From contig NZ_CDBO01000053.1 in NCBI RefSeq assembly GCF_000819885.1, positions 1 to 64,000 of the forward strand: a stretch of 64,000 bases of DNA. Direction: 5' to 3'. The DNA is from Aeromonas fluvialis (GTDB lineage Bacteria; Pseudomonadota; Gammaproteobacteria; Enterobacterales; Aeromonadaceae). Positions 29,525-43,358 of this stretch are shown here, one piece after another. Position 1 is the stretch's first letter. Every line of letters begins with the position of its first letter. Position numbers and translations under genes: made by a program. The notes under the pieces were generated by a model, which was not told the DNA's origin, searched no databases, and saw only the letters and a list, made by a program, of their open reading frames with translations.

Positions 29525-30676
29525 ATGTTTGAATTTATGGATAGCCATACTGACGAAGCCGTCATTAAAGTGATTGGTGTAGGTGGCGGCGGCGGCAACG
29601 CTGTCGAACACATGGTTCGTCAAAACATCGAAGGTGTCGAGTTCATCACGGTGAACACCGACGCCCAGGCACTGCGCAACTCCAGTGCCAACACCACCCT
29701 GCAGATCGGCGGTGGCATCACCAAGGGGCTGGGGGCCGGCGCCAATCCGGAAGTGGGTCGTGACGCGGCCATGGAGGATCGCGAAGCGCTGCGCGAGCTG
29801 CTGACCGGCTCCGACATGGTGTTCATCGCCGCTGGCATGGGCGGTGGTACCGGTACCGGCGCTGCGCCGATCGTGGCCGAAGTGGCCCGCGAGATGGGCA
29901 TCCTGACCGTTGCCGTCGTCACCAAGCCGTTCTCCTTTGAAGGGAAGAAGCGGATGGGCTTCGCCGCCCACGGTATCGAAGAGCTCTCCAAAAACGTCGA
30001 CTCCCTGATCACCATCCCCAACGACAAGTTGCTGAAGGTGCTGGGTCGCGGTATCTCCCTGCTGGACGCCTTCAAGGCTGCCAACGATGTGCTGCTGGGT
30101 GCGGTACAGGGGATTGCCGAGCTGATCACCCGTCCGGGCTTGATCAACGTCGACTTCGCGGACGTGCGTACCGTCATGCGCGAGATGGGGACCGCCATGA
30201 TGGGTACCGGTTCTGCCTCCGGTGATGACCGCGCCGAAGAAGCGGCCGAGAAAGCCATCTCCAGCCCGCTGCTGGAAGACGTGGATCTGGCCGGTGCCCG
30301 CGGCATCCTGGTCAATATCACTGCCGGCATGGACATGACCATCGAAGAGTTTGAAACCGTCGGTAACGCGGTCAAGGCCTTCGCTTCCGAGAACGCCACC
30401 GTGGTAGTGGGTACCGTCATCGATCCGGAAATGCAGGATGAATTGCGTGTGACCGTGGTTGCGACCGGTATCGGTGCCGAGCGCAAGCCGGACATCACGC
30501 TAGTCAAGAGCAGCCAGGTGCAAGAGCGCCCGGTACGCCAGCCGCTGGTCAGCGACATGATGCAAGGCCGCGTGATGGATGAAGCCCCGGCCAAGGTGGT
30601 CAATGCCGAGCCGCAAGCTCGTCGTGAACCGGATTATCTGGATATTCCGGCGTTTCTGCGCAAGCAGGCAGACTAA
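29525..30676 (+). CDS. ftsZ: FtsZ, tubulin-like division GTPase
   Basis: 383-residue GTPase that forms the Z-ring. Tubulin signature GGGTGTG is at 106-112. The C-terminal peptide DYLDIPAFLRKQAD binds FtsA, ZipA, ZapD and other partners; ZapD is also in this window. A clean GGAGAGAC site precedes the ATG, and 39 bases separate it from ftsA. The linker (about 317-365) is short. Confidence 0.98.
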   Translation: MFEFMDSHTDEAVIKVIGVGGGGGNAVEHMVRQNIEGVEFITVNTDAQALRNSSANTTLQIGGGITKGLGAGANPEVGRDAAMEDREALRELLTGSDMVFIAAGMGGGTGTGAAPIVAEVAREMGILTVAVVTKPFSFEGKKRMGFAAHGIEELSKNVDSLITIPNDKLLKVLGRGISLLDAFKAANDVLLGAVQGIAELITRPGLINVDFADVRTVMREMGTAMMGTGSASGDDRAEEAAEKAISSPLLEDVDLAGARGILVNITAGMDMTIEEFETVGNAVKAFASENATVVVGTVIDPEMQDELRVTVVATGIGAERKPDITLVKSSQVQERPVRQPLVSDMMQGRVMDEAPAKVVNAEPQARREPDYLDIPAFLRKQAD

Positions 30677-30702
30677 GCCTCTCATGAGGCTTGTTTGTCT
30701 GT
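30674..30702 (+). terminator. Candidate terminator after ftsZ
   Basis: A 7-bp stem AAGCCTC / GAGGCTT with loop TCAT begins at the ftsZ stop and is followed by GTTTGTCTGTT. The T-tract is interrupted, so termination may be partial. Confidence 0.6.
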
Positions 30703-30724
30703 TGCTTAAGGAATGTGCTAAGAT
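30695..30724 (+). promoter_or_regulatory. Candidate lpxC promoter (extended -10)
   Basis: TTGTCT (30695-30700) and TAAGAT (30719-30724) at 18-base spacing, with TG at 30716-30717 giving an extended -10. It overlaps the tail of the ftsZ terminator. Confidence 0.6.
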
Positions 30725-30775
30725 GGTCTGCCAACGACCATCTGGTCCGGATTTTAAGCTGTTTAGGGTACACCC

Positions 30776-31699
30776 ATGATTAGACAAAGAACCTTGAAAA
30801 CGAGTGTACAGGCGACTGGCGTCGGCCTGCATTCGGGTCGGAAAGTCACTATGAAGTTCCGTCCGGCACCTGTTAACACAGGGATCGTTTACTTGCGTAC
30901 CGATTTGAATCCTGTGGTGGAGCTGCCAGCCAATGCCGATCAGGTGCGTGATACCCTGCTCTGTACCGCTCTGGTCAACGAAGCCGGTGTCCGTGTCTCT
31001 ACCATTGAGCACCTCTCTGCCGCGTTGGCCGGGATCGGGATCGACAACCTCTACGTCGAGGTTGACGCGCCCGAGATCCCGGTGATGGACGGCAGTGCGC
31101 ACCCCTTTATCTACCTGCTGCAGGAAGTCGGGATCCGTGAGCAAAATGCGGCCAAGCAGTTTGTGCGGATCAAGAAGAGCATCCGGGTTGAAGACGGCGA
31201 CAAGTGGGCGGAATTCCACCCCTATCGCAACGGCTTCAAGATGGATCTCGAGATCGATTTCCAGCATCCGGTCTTTGAAGGGCGCAATCAGCGTTGCGTG
31301 CTGGACTTCTCCGGCGCCTCTTTCGTGAAAGAGATCAGCCGTGCCCGTACCTTCGGGTTCATGCGCGATATCGAGTACCTGCGCTCCCAGAATCTGGCGC
31401 TGGGCGGAAGCCTGGAAAACGCCGTGGTGCTGGATGACTATCGTGTACTGAACGAAGATGGTCTGCGTTACGAGGACGAGTTCGTCAAGCACAAGATGCT
31501 GGACGCGATCGGTGATCTGTACATGTGCAATCGCAGCATCATCGGTGAATTCCGAGCCTACAAGACCGGGCATGCCCTGAACAACAAGCTGCTGCGTGCC
31601 CTGCTGGCCGAGCAGGAGGCTTGGGAACTGGTGACCTTCGAGGGTGAGGGCGACAAAGCGCCTATCGCTTACTACGACAACGGTCTGGTTCTGGCCTGA
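30776..31699 (+). CDS. lpxC: UDP-3-O-acyl-GlcNAc deacetylase LpxC
   Basis: 307-residue zinc amidase for the committed step of lipid A synthesis. Zinc ligands are visible as His79 (IEHLSAAL), His239 and Asp243 ([10 protein letters not shown]), with the likely catalytic His266 in KTGHALNN. Numbering is within one residue of E. coli. It lies at the end of the dcw cluster as in E. coli. Confidence 0.97.
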   Translation: MIRQRTLKTSVQATGVGLHSGRKVTMKFRPAPVNTGIVYLRTDLNPVVELPANADQVRDTLLCTALVNEAGVRVSTIEHLSAALAGIGIDNLYVEVDAPEIPVMDGSAHPFIYLLQEVGIREQNAAKQFVRIKKSIRVEDGDKWAEFHPYRNGFKMDLEIDFQHPVFEGRNQRCVLDFSGASFVKEISRARTFGFMRDIEYLRSQNLALGGSLENAVVLDDYRVLNEDGLRYEDEFVKHKMLDAIGDLYMCNRSIIGEFRAYKTGHALNNKLLRALLAEQEAWELVTFEGEGDKAPIAYYDNGLVLA

Positions 31700-31709
31700 T
31701 AGCTGTGCA

Positions 31710-31746
31710 ACGGAACGTCGGTCCTCTCTCCGCACCGACGTTCCGT
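31710..31746 (+). terminator. Terminator-like hairpin after lpxC
   Basis: A perfect 13-bp stem (ACGGAACGTCGGT / ACCGACGTTCCGT) lies ten bases after the lpxC stop, followed by CATTTGTTT. The T-tract is modest but the stem is strong; it probably ends the dcw-lpxC transcript. Confidence 0.75.
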
Positions 31747-31839
31747 CATTTGTTTACTCCATCCTTTAATACCGATTATCTCCCGGTTTTATTTCCTGTG
31801 CAGGCCGATGGCCGCACCTGACCGAGCAGACTGATTTCT

Positions 31840-32745
31840 ATGAGCATTACCCTGATCCTCCACGGCAAGCAGCGACGCAGGTTGCACTTACCCAAGCAAC
31901 GTCTGGCCTGGGTCGGCGGTATAGTTTTCTCCCTGTTGGCCCTTGGTGGCGGCTGGCTCTGGCAGAGCTGGCAGCAAAAAATGGAGGCGCTGGAAGTGGC
32001 GCTGGCCATGGCCGAACAGCGTTCCGTTGACCAGAACGGCGAGGAAGCGCGCGAACAACTGGCCATGCTGGCTGCCCAGGTGGGCACCATGCAGGGACAG
32101 CTGGGTCGTCTCAATGCCCTCGGTGAGCGGCTGACCGAACAGGCCGATCTCGATCCCGACGAGTTCAATTTCAAAGAGCTGCCCCCCATGGGCGGCCCCT
32201 CTTACGATGAAGATCTGGAAGTGAGCCTCAGCGAGCTGCAAGCCTCGATGAAACACCTCAGCCAGCGGCTCAGCAGCCGCGAGGAGCAGCTGTCGGTACT
32301 TGAATCTTTCATCATGAATCACCATATCACCGATGCCGGTTTTATTTCCGGTACGCCAGTCAAGCAGGAGCGAGTTTGGGTCTCGTCCGGGTTTGGCGGA
32401 CGGGTCGATCCGTTCAACGGGCGTGCCAAGATGCACAAAGGGGTCGATTTCCGTGGCAAACCCGGCACCCCGATTCTGGCCACCGGGCCAGGCATCGTCA
32501 GCTGGGCGGGCCGCCATCCGGAATTTGGCAACATGGTGGAGATTAATCACGGCAATGGCCTGGTCACCCGCTATGCCCACAACGCCAAGTTGCTGGTCGA
32601 GGTGGGCACTCTGGTCGATCAAGGTCAGAAGATTGCCTTGATGGGACGCACCGGTCGCGCGACCGGGGTCCATCTGCATTACGAAGTGTTGAAAGACGGT
32701 CGTCAGGTCAACCCCGCACGCTTTCTCAGTGCCAGCCGGGGTTAG
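31840..32745 (+). CDS. Membrane-anchored M23 (LytM) family metallopeptidase
   Basis: 301-residue protein with one N-terminal membrane helix (about 23-42), a coiled-coil periplasmic segment (about 45-155) and a LytM/M23 domain (about 180-295). All metal and catalytic residues are there: His199 and Asp203 (HKGVDF), His247 (YAHNA), His278 and His280 (HLHYEV). It is therefore likely an active murein endopeptidase, not a degenerate activator like EnvC or NlpD. It sits directly before secA, where E. coli has secM. Confidence 0.85.
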   Translation: MSITLILHGKQRRRLHLPKQRLAWVGGIVFSLLALGGGWLWQSWQQKMEALEVALAMAEQRSVDQNGEEAREQLAMLAAQVGTMQGQLGRLNALGERLTEQADLDPDEFNFKELPPMGGPSYDEDLEVSLSELQASMKHLSQRLSSREEQLSVLESFIMNHHITDAGFISGTPVKQERVWVSSGFGGRVDPFNGRAKMHKGVDFRGKPGTPILATGPGIVSWAGRHPEFGNMVEINHGNGLVTRYAHNAKLLVEVGTLVDQGQKIALMGRTGRATGVHLHYEVLKDGRQVNPARFLSASRG

Positions 32746-32804
32746 GTTTTTTTCTTCAGGTTCCAGTGACGGAACGCTTTTATAACCAGAAATAGTTGGT
32801 ACCC

Positions 32805-35525
<2,721 letters not shown>

Positions 35526-35601
35526 TCGACGCTATGTCACAACAGGCGGGCCAAGTGCCCGCCTTGTTATTGCTGGCCACTAGCGAACAAGGGGGCATGA
35601 A

Positions 35602-36006
35602 ATGGAACAGAAAAAGCGGATCTGGGTGGCGGTTGGCGTCATCGAGAATGAACAGGGCGATATCTTCATCGCCAGACGCTCCTCCGATCGCCATCAGGGG
35701 GATCGCTGGGAGTTTCCCGGTGGCAAGGTAGAGGCGGGTGAGGATCTGCTCACCGCACTGGATCGGGAGCTGTGGGAAGAGATCGGCATCCGGGTATTGG
35801 ATTGTGCCCCCTTTATGGAGCTGCAGCACGACTACCCCGAGAAGCAGGTATTGCTGGATATCTGGAAGGTGACCCGTTTCAGCGGCGAGCCGTTCGGAAA
35901 AGAGGGGCAGGAGTGTCTGTGGGTGCCGGTGGCCGAGCTGCATAACTACCACTTCCCCGATGCCAACGGCCCGATTGTGGCGCGGCTACAGGCGCGGCTG
36001 GCGTGA
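35602..36006 (+). CDS. mutT: MutT, 8-oxo-dGTP diphosphatase
   Basis: 134-residue Nudix hydrolase that cleans oxidised guanine nucleotides. The full Nudix box GX5EX7REUXEEXGU is visible (GKVEAGEDLL...RELWEEIGI, about 38-60). The secA-mutT order matches E. coli. A bidirectional terminator follows. Confidence 0.95.
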   Translation: MEQKKRIWVAVGVIENEQGDIFIARRSSDRHQGDRWEFPGGKVEAGEDLLTALDRELWEEIGIRVLDCAPFMELQHDYPEKQVLLDIWKVTRFSGEPFGKEGQECLWVPVAELHNYHFPDANGPIVARLQARLA

Positions 36007-36029
36007 GCCGGTGGCCATCAACAAGCGTG

Positions 36030-36057
36030 AAAAAAGGGCCCAGCGGCCCTTTTTTCA
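36030..36057. terminator. Bidirectional terminator between mutT and yacG
   Basis: An 11-bp stem (AAAAAAGGGCC / GGCCCTTTTTT, loop CAGC) with T-runs on both strands between convergent genes. Confidence 0.92.
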
Positions 36058-36083
36058 TTTTACAGAGGTGAGTGACCAGGGGC

Positions 36084-36278
36084 TTATAGCCACTGATCGC
36101 CCTCTTCCGGCTCCGGCAGCAGATCCGGGTTGATCTCCCCGGGGATCCGCTTCTCTTCATCGGCCCACTCGCCGAGATCGATCAGCTGGCAGCGCTTGCT
36201 GCAGAAGGGGCGAAACGGACTCTGTGGGCCCCACTCCACGTCGCTCTGGCAGGTCGGACACTTTACCTTGGTGACCAT
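36084..36278 (-). CDS. yacG: YacG, zinc-finger inhibitor of DNA gyrase
   Basis: 64-residue protein with the zinc motif CPTC...FCSKRC (Cys-x2-Cys-x15-Cys-x3-Cys) and an acidic C-terminal tail. E. coli YacG binds GyrB and blocks DNA binding. TAAGGAG precedes the ATG at good spacing, ruling out the GTG two codons upstream. It lies nine bases after zapD. Confidence 0.93.
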   Translation of the reverse strand: MVTKVKCPTCQSDVEWGPQSPFRPFCSKRCQLIDLGEWADEEKRIPGEINPDLLPEPEEGDQWL

Positions 36279-36287
36279 AAGCACTCC

Positions 36288-37010
36288 TTAGCAGCAGGCG
36301 AGCTGGAACGGCACATCGCCAATCGGCTGTTCGCCGGTAGGCAGAAAGCGCAGGGCAAAGCGGTTCTTGTGGCCACTCAGGGTCGGGTAGCAGAAGAGAT
36401 TGCCCGGCAGCTTGATGCGAATAAGCTCGGCGCTCTCGGCGGTGTCCTGGAAGAAACCGTTGCTGGCAACCTGCTCACTGAAGCTGCTTGCTTCGCGCCA
36501 CAGACGCAACAACAGGGTGATGGCGTTCATCAGCAGGGTGATGTCGCTCAGCCAGCCCTGCATCTGTTGGTGACGGGCGATGGCCGGGGTGCCGAGCCAG
36601 TGGTGCAACTGCGGTACATCGAAGGCACACAGACCACCGGGGATGGAGAAGCGCTGGCGGATGGAGCCGAGCAGACGATCCTCTTTCAGGCGGGCACCCG
36701 GGCGTGGCGCGTTGAGCAGGTTGCGGGAGAGCTGGCTGCTCACTTGCTGCATCTGTTTGATCTGCTCCAGATCGACGTCGGGCAGGCTGGCCCAGTGGCT
36801 CAGGCGCTGGCCGAGACGCTCCAGATCCTTGATGAGATCGGCGCGCAGGTCACCACGCTCCAGCAACTCCTGCAGATCGAACAGCCCCTTGAAGAAGGCG
36901 ATGTGGGCCCAGGAGTGCTCGCTCTCCAGATTGTCGCGAATTTGGGAAAACAGGGACTCCAGACGCAGGTAGGTCCGGCTTTTTTCATTGAGGGGAAAAT
37001 CGTAAATCAT
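36288..37010 (-). CDS. zapD: ZapD (YacF), FtsZ-bundling division protein
   Basis: 240-residue cytoplasmic protein that crosslinks FtsZ filaments by binding the FtsZ C-terminal peptide. The N terminus MIYDFPLNEKSRTYLRLE and the central LLGSIRQRFSIPGG block are typical. The chosen ATG matches the family; a longer frame adds 22 unsupported residues. Operon order coaE-zapD-yacG is as in E. coli. Confidence 0.94.
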   Translation of the reverse strand: MIYDFPLNEKSRTYLRLESLFSQIRDNLESEHSWAHIAFFKGLFDLQELLERGDLRADLIKDLERLGQRLSHWASLPDVDLEQIKQMQQVSSQLSRNLLNAPRPGARLKEDRLLGSIRQRFSIPGGLCAFDVPQLHHWLGTPAIARHQQMQGWLSDITLLMNAITLLLRLWREASSFSEQVASNGFFQDTAESAELIRIKLPGNLFCYPTLSGHKNRFALRFLPTGEQPIGDVPFQLACC

Positions 37011-37047
37011 GCCTAATCCTGGCGAGCCATAAACCGGCCTAGTGTAC

Positions 37048-37662
37048 TCACACTTGGCGGGCTTGTTGAGAGGCAAATGCCAGATATGTCTCGTGCAGTG
37101 CCAAAATTCGCGTTTTTATCGCCATGTCGCTGCCATGGTGATTTTCGATGAGATCATCCGCTGCGGCGAGCCGATCCGATCTGCTCGCCTGGGCGGCGAT
37201 GATGGCCTTGGCCTGCTCGGCCGATACCCCATCCCGACGGCAGGTACGCTCAATCTGGGTCGCTTCGTCCACATCGATCACCAGCACCCGATGGGCCAGG
37301 TTGGTGAGTTTGTTCTCCACCAGCAGTGGCACCACCAGCAGGCAGTAAGGTGAGCGGGCCGCGGCACACTGGCGTTGCATCTCGCTGCGAATGAGCGGGT
37401 GAAGCAGGGCATTGAGCCAGGTCTTGGCCTGCGGATCGCTAAAGACCCGCTCGCGCAGGGCGCGACGATCGAGCTGTCCGCTCGGATCGATCACATCGGC
37501 ACCAAAATGGTCGGCGATGGCGGCCAGGGCCGGGGTACCCGGCTCGACCACTTCGCGGGCAATGACATCGGCATCCACGACTTCGATTCCCAGCGCGGCA
37601 AACTGATTGGCGATGGTGGTCTTGCCGCTGCCGATACCACCGGTGATAGCAACTACATACAT
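37048..37662 (-). CDS. coaE: Dephospho-CoA kinase CoaE
   Basis: 204-residue P-loop kinase for the last step of coenzyme A synthesis. Walker A GGIGSGKTT is at about 8-16, followed by DADVIAREVVEPG. Start ATG (MYVVAITGG) places the P-loop at its usual distance. It lies 13 bases after tapD in the same operon. Confidence 0.95.
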   Translation of the reverse strand: MYVVAITGGIGSGKTTIANQFAALGIEVVDADVIAREVVEPGTPALAAIADHFGADVIDPSGQLDRRALRERVFSDPQAKTWLNALLHPLIRSEMQRQCAAARSPYCLLVVPLLVENKLTNLAHRVLVIDVDEATQIERTCRRDGVSAEQAKAIIAAQASRSDRLAAADDLIENHHGSDMAIKTRILALHETYLAFASQQARQV

Positions 37663-37675
37663 GGGGGCCTCTTGC

Positions 37676-38548
37676 TCAAAGCAGGGTCGAGAGATACCAG
37701 CGGGTGATGGTATCGCCCCATAGCAGGGCAATCCAGCCCGCGATGGCCAGATAGGGGCCGAAGGGGATAGGCTTGCCCTGATGGTGTTTGTGCAAGGCGA
37801 TCAGGCTGATGCCGATCACGGCGCCGACCAAGGAGGAGAGCAGCAGAATAATGGGCAGCGCCTGCCAGCCGAGCCAGGCGCCCAGGGCCGCCAGCAGCTT
37901 GAAGTCGCCATAACCCATCCCCTCCTTGCCGGTGAGCAGCTTGAACGCCCAATAGAGGCTCCAGAGCACCAGATAGCCCGCCATGGTACCAATCACGGCA
38001 TCAGCCAGCGGCACGAATCCCTCTGCCAGATTGAACAGCAGCCCGCCCCACAGCAGGGGCAGGGTGAGCTGGTCGGGCAGCAACATCTTGTCGAGATCGA
38101 TAAAGGTGAGGGCGATCAGCACCCAGGTGAGCAGCAGGGCAGCCAGCGTGCCCCAGCCCGGCGCGATCACCATGGCGACCGCCAGCGACAGCAGGGCGGT
38201 CAGCAATTCCACCAGCGGATAGCGTGCCGAGATGGGCGCCTGACAGTCGCGGCAACGCCCCTTGAGCCAGAGCCAGCTCAGCAGCGGAATGTTCTCGATG
38301 GCGGTAATGGCGTGGCCACAGTGGGGGCAGGCGGAGCGCGGCACCATCAGGTTGTAGCGCGCTGGCGCAGTGGCCTCCTCATCGGGGGCGAAGTAGCTGC
38401 GATACTCGGCCTGCCACTCCCGCTCCAGCATGATGGGCAGGCGGTGGATCACTACGTTGAGGAAGCTGCCGATCATCAGAGAAAAGAGAAAAACCAGCGA
38501 GAAGTAGAGCCAGGGCAAGCCGTGAGCCAGCTCGAGAAGAAGTGTCAT
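37676..38548 (-). CDS. tapD: TapD (PilD), prepilin peptidase and N-methyltransferase
   Basis: 290-residue polytopic aspartic protease that cleaves and methylates type IV pilins and, in Aeromonas, type II secretion pseudopilins. Two CxxC pairs are at Cys74/77 and 99/102. Catalytic aspartates lie in FIDLDKMLLPD (151-153) and GYGD (215). As no second copy is in view, it probably serves both systems, which is known for A. hydrophila TapD. Confidence 0.95.
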   Translation of the reverse strand: MTLLLELAHGLPWLYFSLVFLFSLMIGSFLNVVIHRLPIMLEREWQAEYRSYFAPDEEATAPARYNLMVPRSACPHCGHAITAIENIPLLSWLWLKGRCRDCQAPISARYPLVELLTALLSLAVAMVIAPGWGTLAALLLTWVLIALTFIDLDKMLLPDQLTLPLLWGGLLFNLAEGFVPLADAVIGTMAGYLVLWSLYWAFKLLTGKEGMGYGDFKLLAALGAWLGWQALPIILLLSSLVGAVIGISLIALHKHHQGKPIPFGPYLAIAGWIALLWGDTITRWYLSTLL

Positions 38549-38608
38549 AACCAACCGTCAGTCATTGAATGAGAAGGGGGCATGGCGATGATGCCATGCC
38601 CTGATGAA

Positions 38609-39850
38609 TCAGCCTACCACGTCGCCAAGTTTGAAGATGGGCAGGTACATGGCGATCACCATGCCGCCGACCAGCACCCCGAGCACCACCATGATGAGGG
38701 GTTCCAGCAGGCTGGTGAGGCCATCGACCAGATCATCCACCTCCTGTTCGAAGATGGTGGCGACCTTGGAGAGCATATCATCGATGGCGCCGGACTCCTC
38801 GCCGATCATCACCATCTGGATCACCATGTCGGGGAAGAGATCGACGGTGCGCATCGCCACGTTGATCTGCATACCGGCCACCACTTCGTTGCGGATTGCC
38901 ATGACGGCGGTGCGATAGACATAGTTACCGGAGGCGCCGGCCGCCGAGATGAGAGCATCCACCAGCGGGATACCGGCCGAGAAAGTGGTTGAGAGGGTGC
39001 GGGCAAAGCGAGCCATGGCCGCCTTGTGCAGGATCATGCCGACCACCGGGATAGTGAGCACAAACTTGTCGGTATTGTCTCTCACCTTCTGGGAGGCGCG
39101 CCAGGCGCGCACATAGAGGAAGATGCCAAGGGCCGTGCCACCAAAGAAGACATACCACCAGTTCTGCATAAAGCGTGAGATGCCGATGACAAACTGGGTG
39201 AACACCGGCAGCTCGGCGCCGAAGCTCTTGAAGATATCCTCAAACTGCGGGATGACGAACAGCAGCAGGATGGAGGTCACGACGATGGCCACCAGAATGA
39301 CCATGGTGGGGTAGAACATCGCCTTCTTGATCTTCGACTTGAGCGCCTCCGACTTTTCCCGGTAGGTGGCGATACGGTCGTAGATGGTCTCCAGCGCACC
39401 GGATTGCTCACCCGCCTCGACCAGATCGCAGTAGAGAGCGTCAAAATGGCGGGGGTGGCGGCGCAGCGCCTCCGACATCGGGGTGCCGGTCTCCACATCG
39501 GCGGCGACCTGCCCCATCAGCTCGCGCATGGCCACTTTCTCGTGGCTGCGGGCGATGATCTGCAGGCTTTGCACCAGCGGTACGCCGGCGGAGAGCATGG
39601 TAGTGATCTGGCGGGAGATGATGGCAATATCCATCGGCTTGATCTTGGCGCCGCCCTTGGAGAAGATCCCCTGGGATTTTTTGGTCACCCTGGTGACGTT
39701 GACCCCCTGCTTGCGCAGCTCGGTCTTGACGGTATTGATGCTGTCAGCCTGCAGCTCGCCGGAGACCTTCTGCCCCTTGCGGTTAACCCCGTGCCAGCGG
39801 AAGGCGAAGACTTTCTTCGGGGCATTGTTCTTCTTGGTTAGCGTTGCCAT
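38609..39850 (-). CDS. tapC: TapC (PilC), type IV pilus inner-membrane platform protein
   Basis: 413-residue GspF/PilC-type platform protein with two related cytoplasmic domains and about three membrane helices (near 180, 230 and 385). Repeated SEALRRHP...FDALYCDLVEAGEQSG-type blocks (broken here) mark the family. ATG is chosen to match MATLTKKN; a frame 45 bases longer has no support. It lies 60 bases from tapD. Confidence 0.95.
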   Translation of the reverse strand: MATLTKKNNAPKKVFAFRWHGVNRKGQKVSGELQADSINTVKTELRKQGVNVTRVTKKSQGIFSKGGAKIKPMDIAIISRQITTMLSAGVPLVQSLQIIARSHEKVAMRELMGQVAADVETGTPMSEALRRHPRHFDALYCDLVEAGEQSGALETIYDRIATYREKSEALKSKIKKAMFYPTMVILVAIVVTSILLLFVIPQFEDIFKSFGAELPVFTQFVIGISRFMQNWWYVFFGGTALGIFLYVRAWRASQKVRDNTDKFVLTIPVVGMILHKAAMARFARTLSTTFSAGIPLVDALISAAGASGNYVYRTAVMAIRNEVVAGMQINVAMRTVDLFPDMVIQMVMIGEESGAIDDMLSKVATIFEQEVDDLVDGLTSLLEPLIMVVLGVLVGGMVIAMYLPIFKLGDVVG

Positions 39851-40001
39851 CTTTGCATCCTGCAATTGGGTCGGGCGCCAGCCCTGATGACACATACGTC
39901 CGATGACGCTGCGTGAATCCTGTTTACCTGCGCGAATGTCCGATTACGCGACGCGAATCGAACCTAGCAACGCATTATCGGCGAATGTTTCGCCACGCGG
40001 A

Positions 40002-41707
<1,706 letters not shown>

Positions 41708-41708
<1 letters not shown>

Positions 41709-42166
41709 TATGATTTAGGGCATTGAGCGTTTTGATCTGTTGTGCCCCCAGAACAGGTGAATACCCATGTGTAAGGGACTGAAGCACCTGAGGTAGCTAA
41801 TTGAAGAATGCCAGAAGTGCCCAGTGGGCCTCCTTTTGTTGCGTTCGCAAACTTGACTTGGAATGTCGCTCCTGCAGCCGAAGTGAATGTCGGCGTACCA
41901 TTTAATACAACGGTCGCAGGAAGTTTTTTGGAGGTGTTTACACAATCCGTAGCGGCAGTACCAATAGTAAATTGTCCTTGGCTGGAACAGACTTCAGCAT
42001 CAGTTTTTAGACTTCCGAGAGCGGTTGCTAATTCTGTCCACTTCGTTTTGGTGACGTAGTTCTGATAGGCCGGCAATGCGATAGCAGCCAAGATGGCCAC
42101 GATCGCGACCACGATCATCAGTTCAATAAGGGTAAAACCCGACTGTTTCTTCATGTTGCTGTTCAT
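41708..42166 (-). CDS. tapA: TapA, type IV major pilin
   Basis: 152-residue prepilin. The class IVa leader ends at Gly10, followed by mature Phe11 and Glu15 ([19 protein letters not shown]). Four cysteines (60, 75, 138, 149) could form two disulfides, the last pair enclosing the C-terminal D-region. An AAGGA stands upstream of the chosen ATG; an alternative ATG four codons later (MKKQSG) also gives a normal leader. The coding sequence is visibly poorer in GC than tapB-D. Confidence 0.93.
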
Positions 42167-42229
42167 GGAAAATATCCTTTTATCCTTGGTTCCTGGGAAG
42201 TGGCGGTAGAAAATCGTCCGCACGTCAGT

Positions 42230-42257
42230 ATCTTATCCGAGCTGTCAGGGGTGGCAA
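42230..42257 (-). promoter_or_regulatory. tapA promoter
   Basis: On the minus strand TTGCCA (42252-42257) and TAAGAT (42230-42235) are 16 bases apart, about 64 bases before the tapA ATG. This is a sigma-70-like promoter; I see no sigma-54 GG-GC pair at a good position. Confidence 0.65.
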
Positions 42258-42403
42258 CAGAGATTGCGCCCTTTGTTAACCTCTTTCATGTCATTTACCA
42301 AAAATATGATATAAATCATAAATAAGCGGCTTCTAACGACTCTTTTTGATTGGCGGGGTCAGGCCCATCATCACACTCCTTTGTTAAGAGACCTTGCTTA
42401 AAG
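42258..42403. promoter_or_regulatory. Region upstream of the tap operon
   Basis: AT-rich non-coding stretch between the tapA promoter and the nadC terminator. It contains a perfect inverted repeat TATGAT-ATAA-ATCATA at 42306-42321, about 50 bases upstream of the -35 element. It could be a regulator site or bent DNA. Confidence 0.45.
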
Positions 42404-42426
42404 AAAAGGCGCCTATGGCGCCTTTT
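42404..42426 (-). terminator. nadC intrinsic terminator
   Basis: A 10-bp stem (AAAAGGCGCC / GGCGCCTTTT, 3-base loop) followed on the minus strand by CTTTAAG, so the T-run is TTTTCTTT. It separates nadC from the tap operon. Confidence 0.85.
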
Positions 42427-42479
42427 GCAAGTTGTTTATCCGGTTAGATCGCCTATTTGCTCACGCCGGTGGGGTCGTC

Positions 42480-43358
<879 letters not shown>

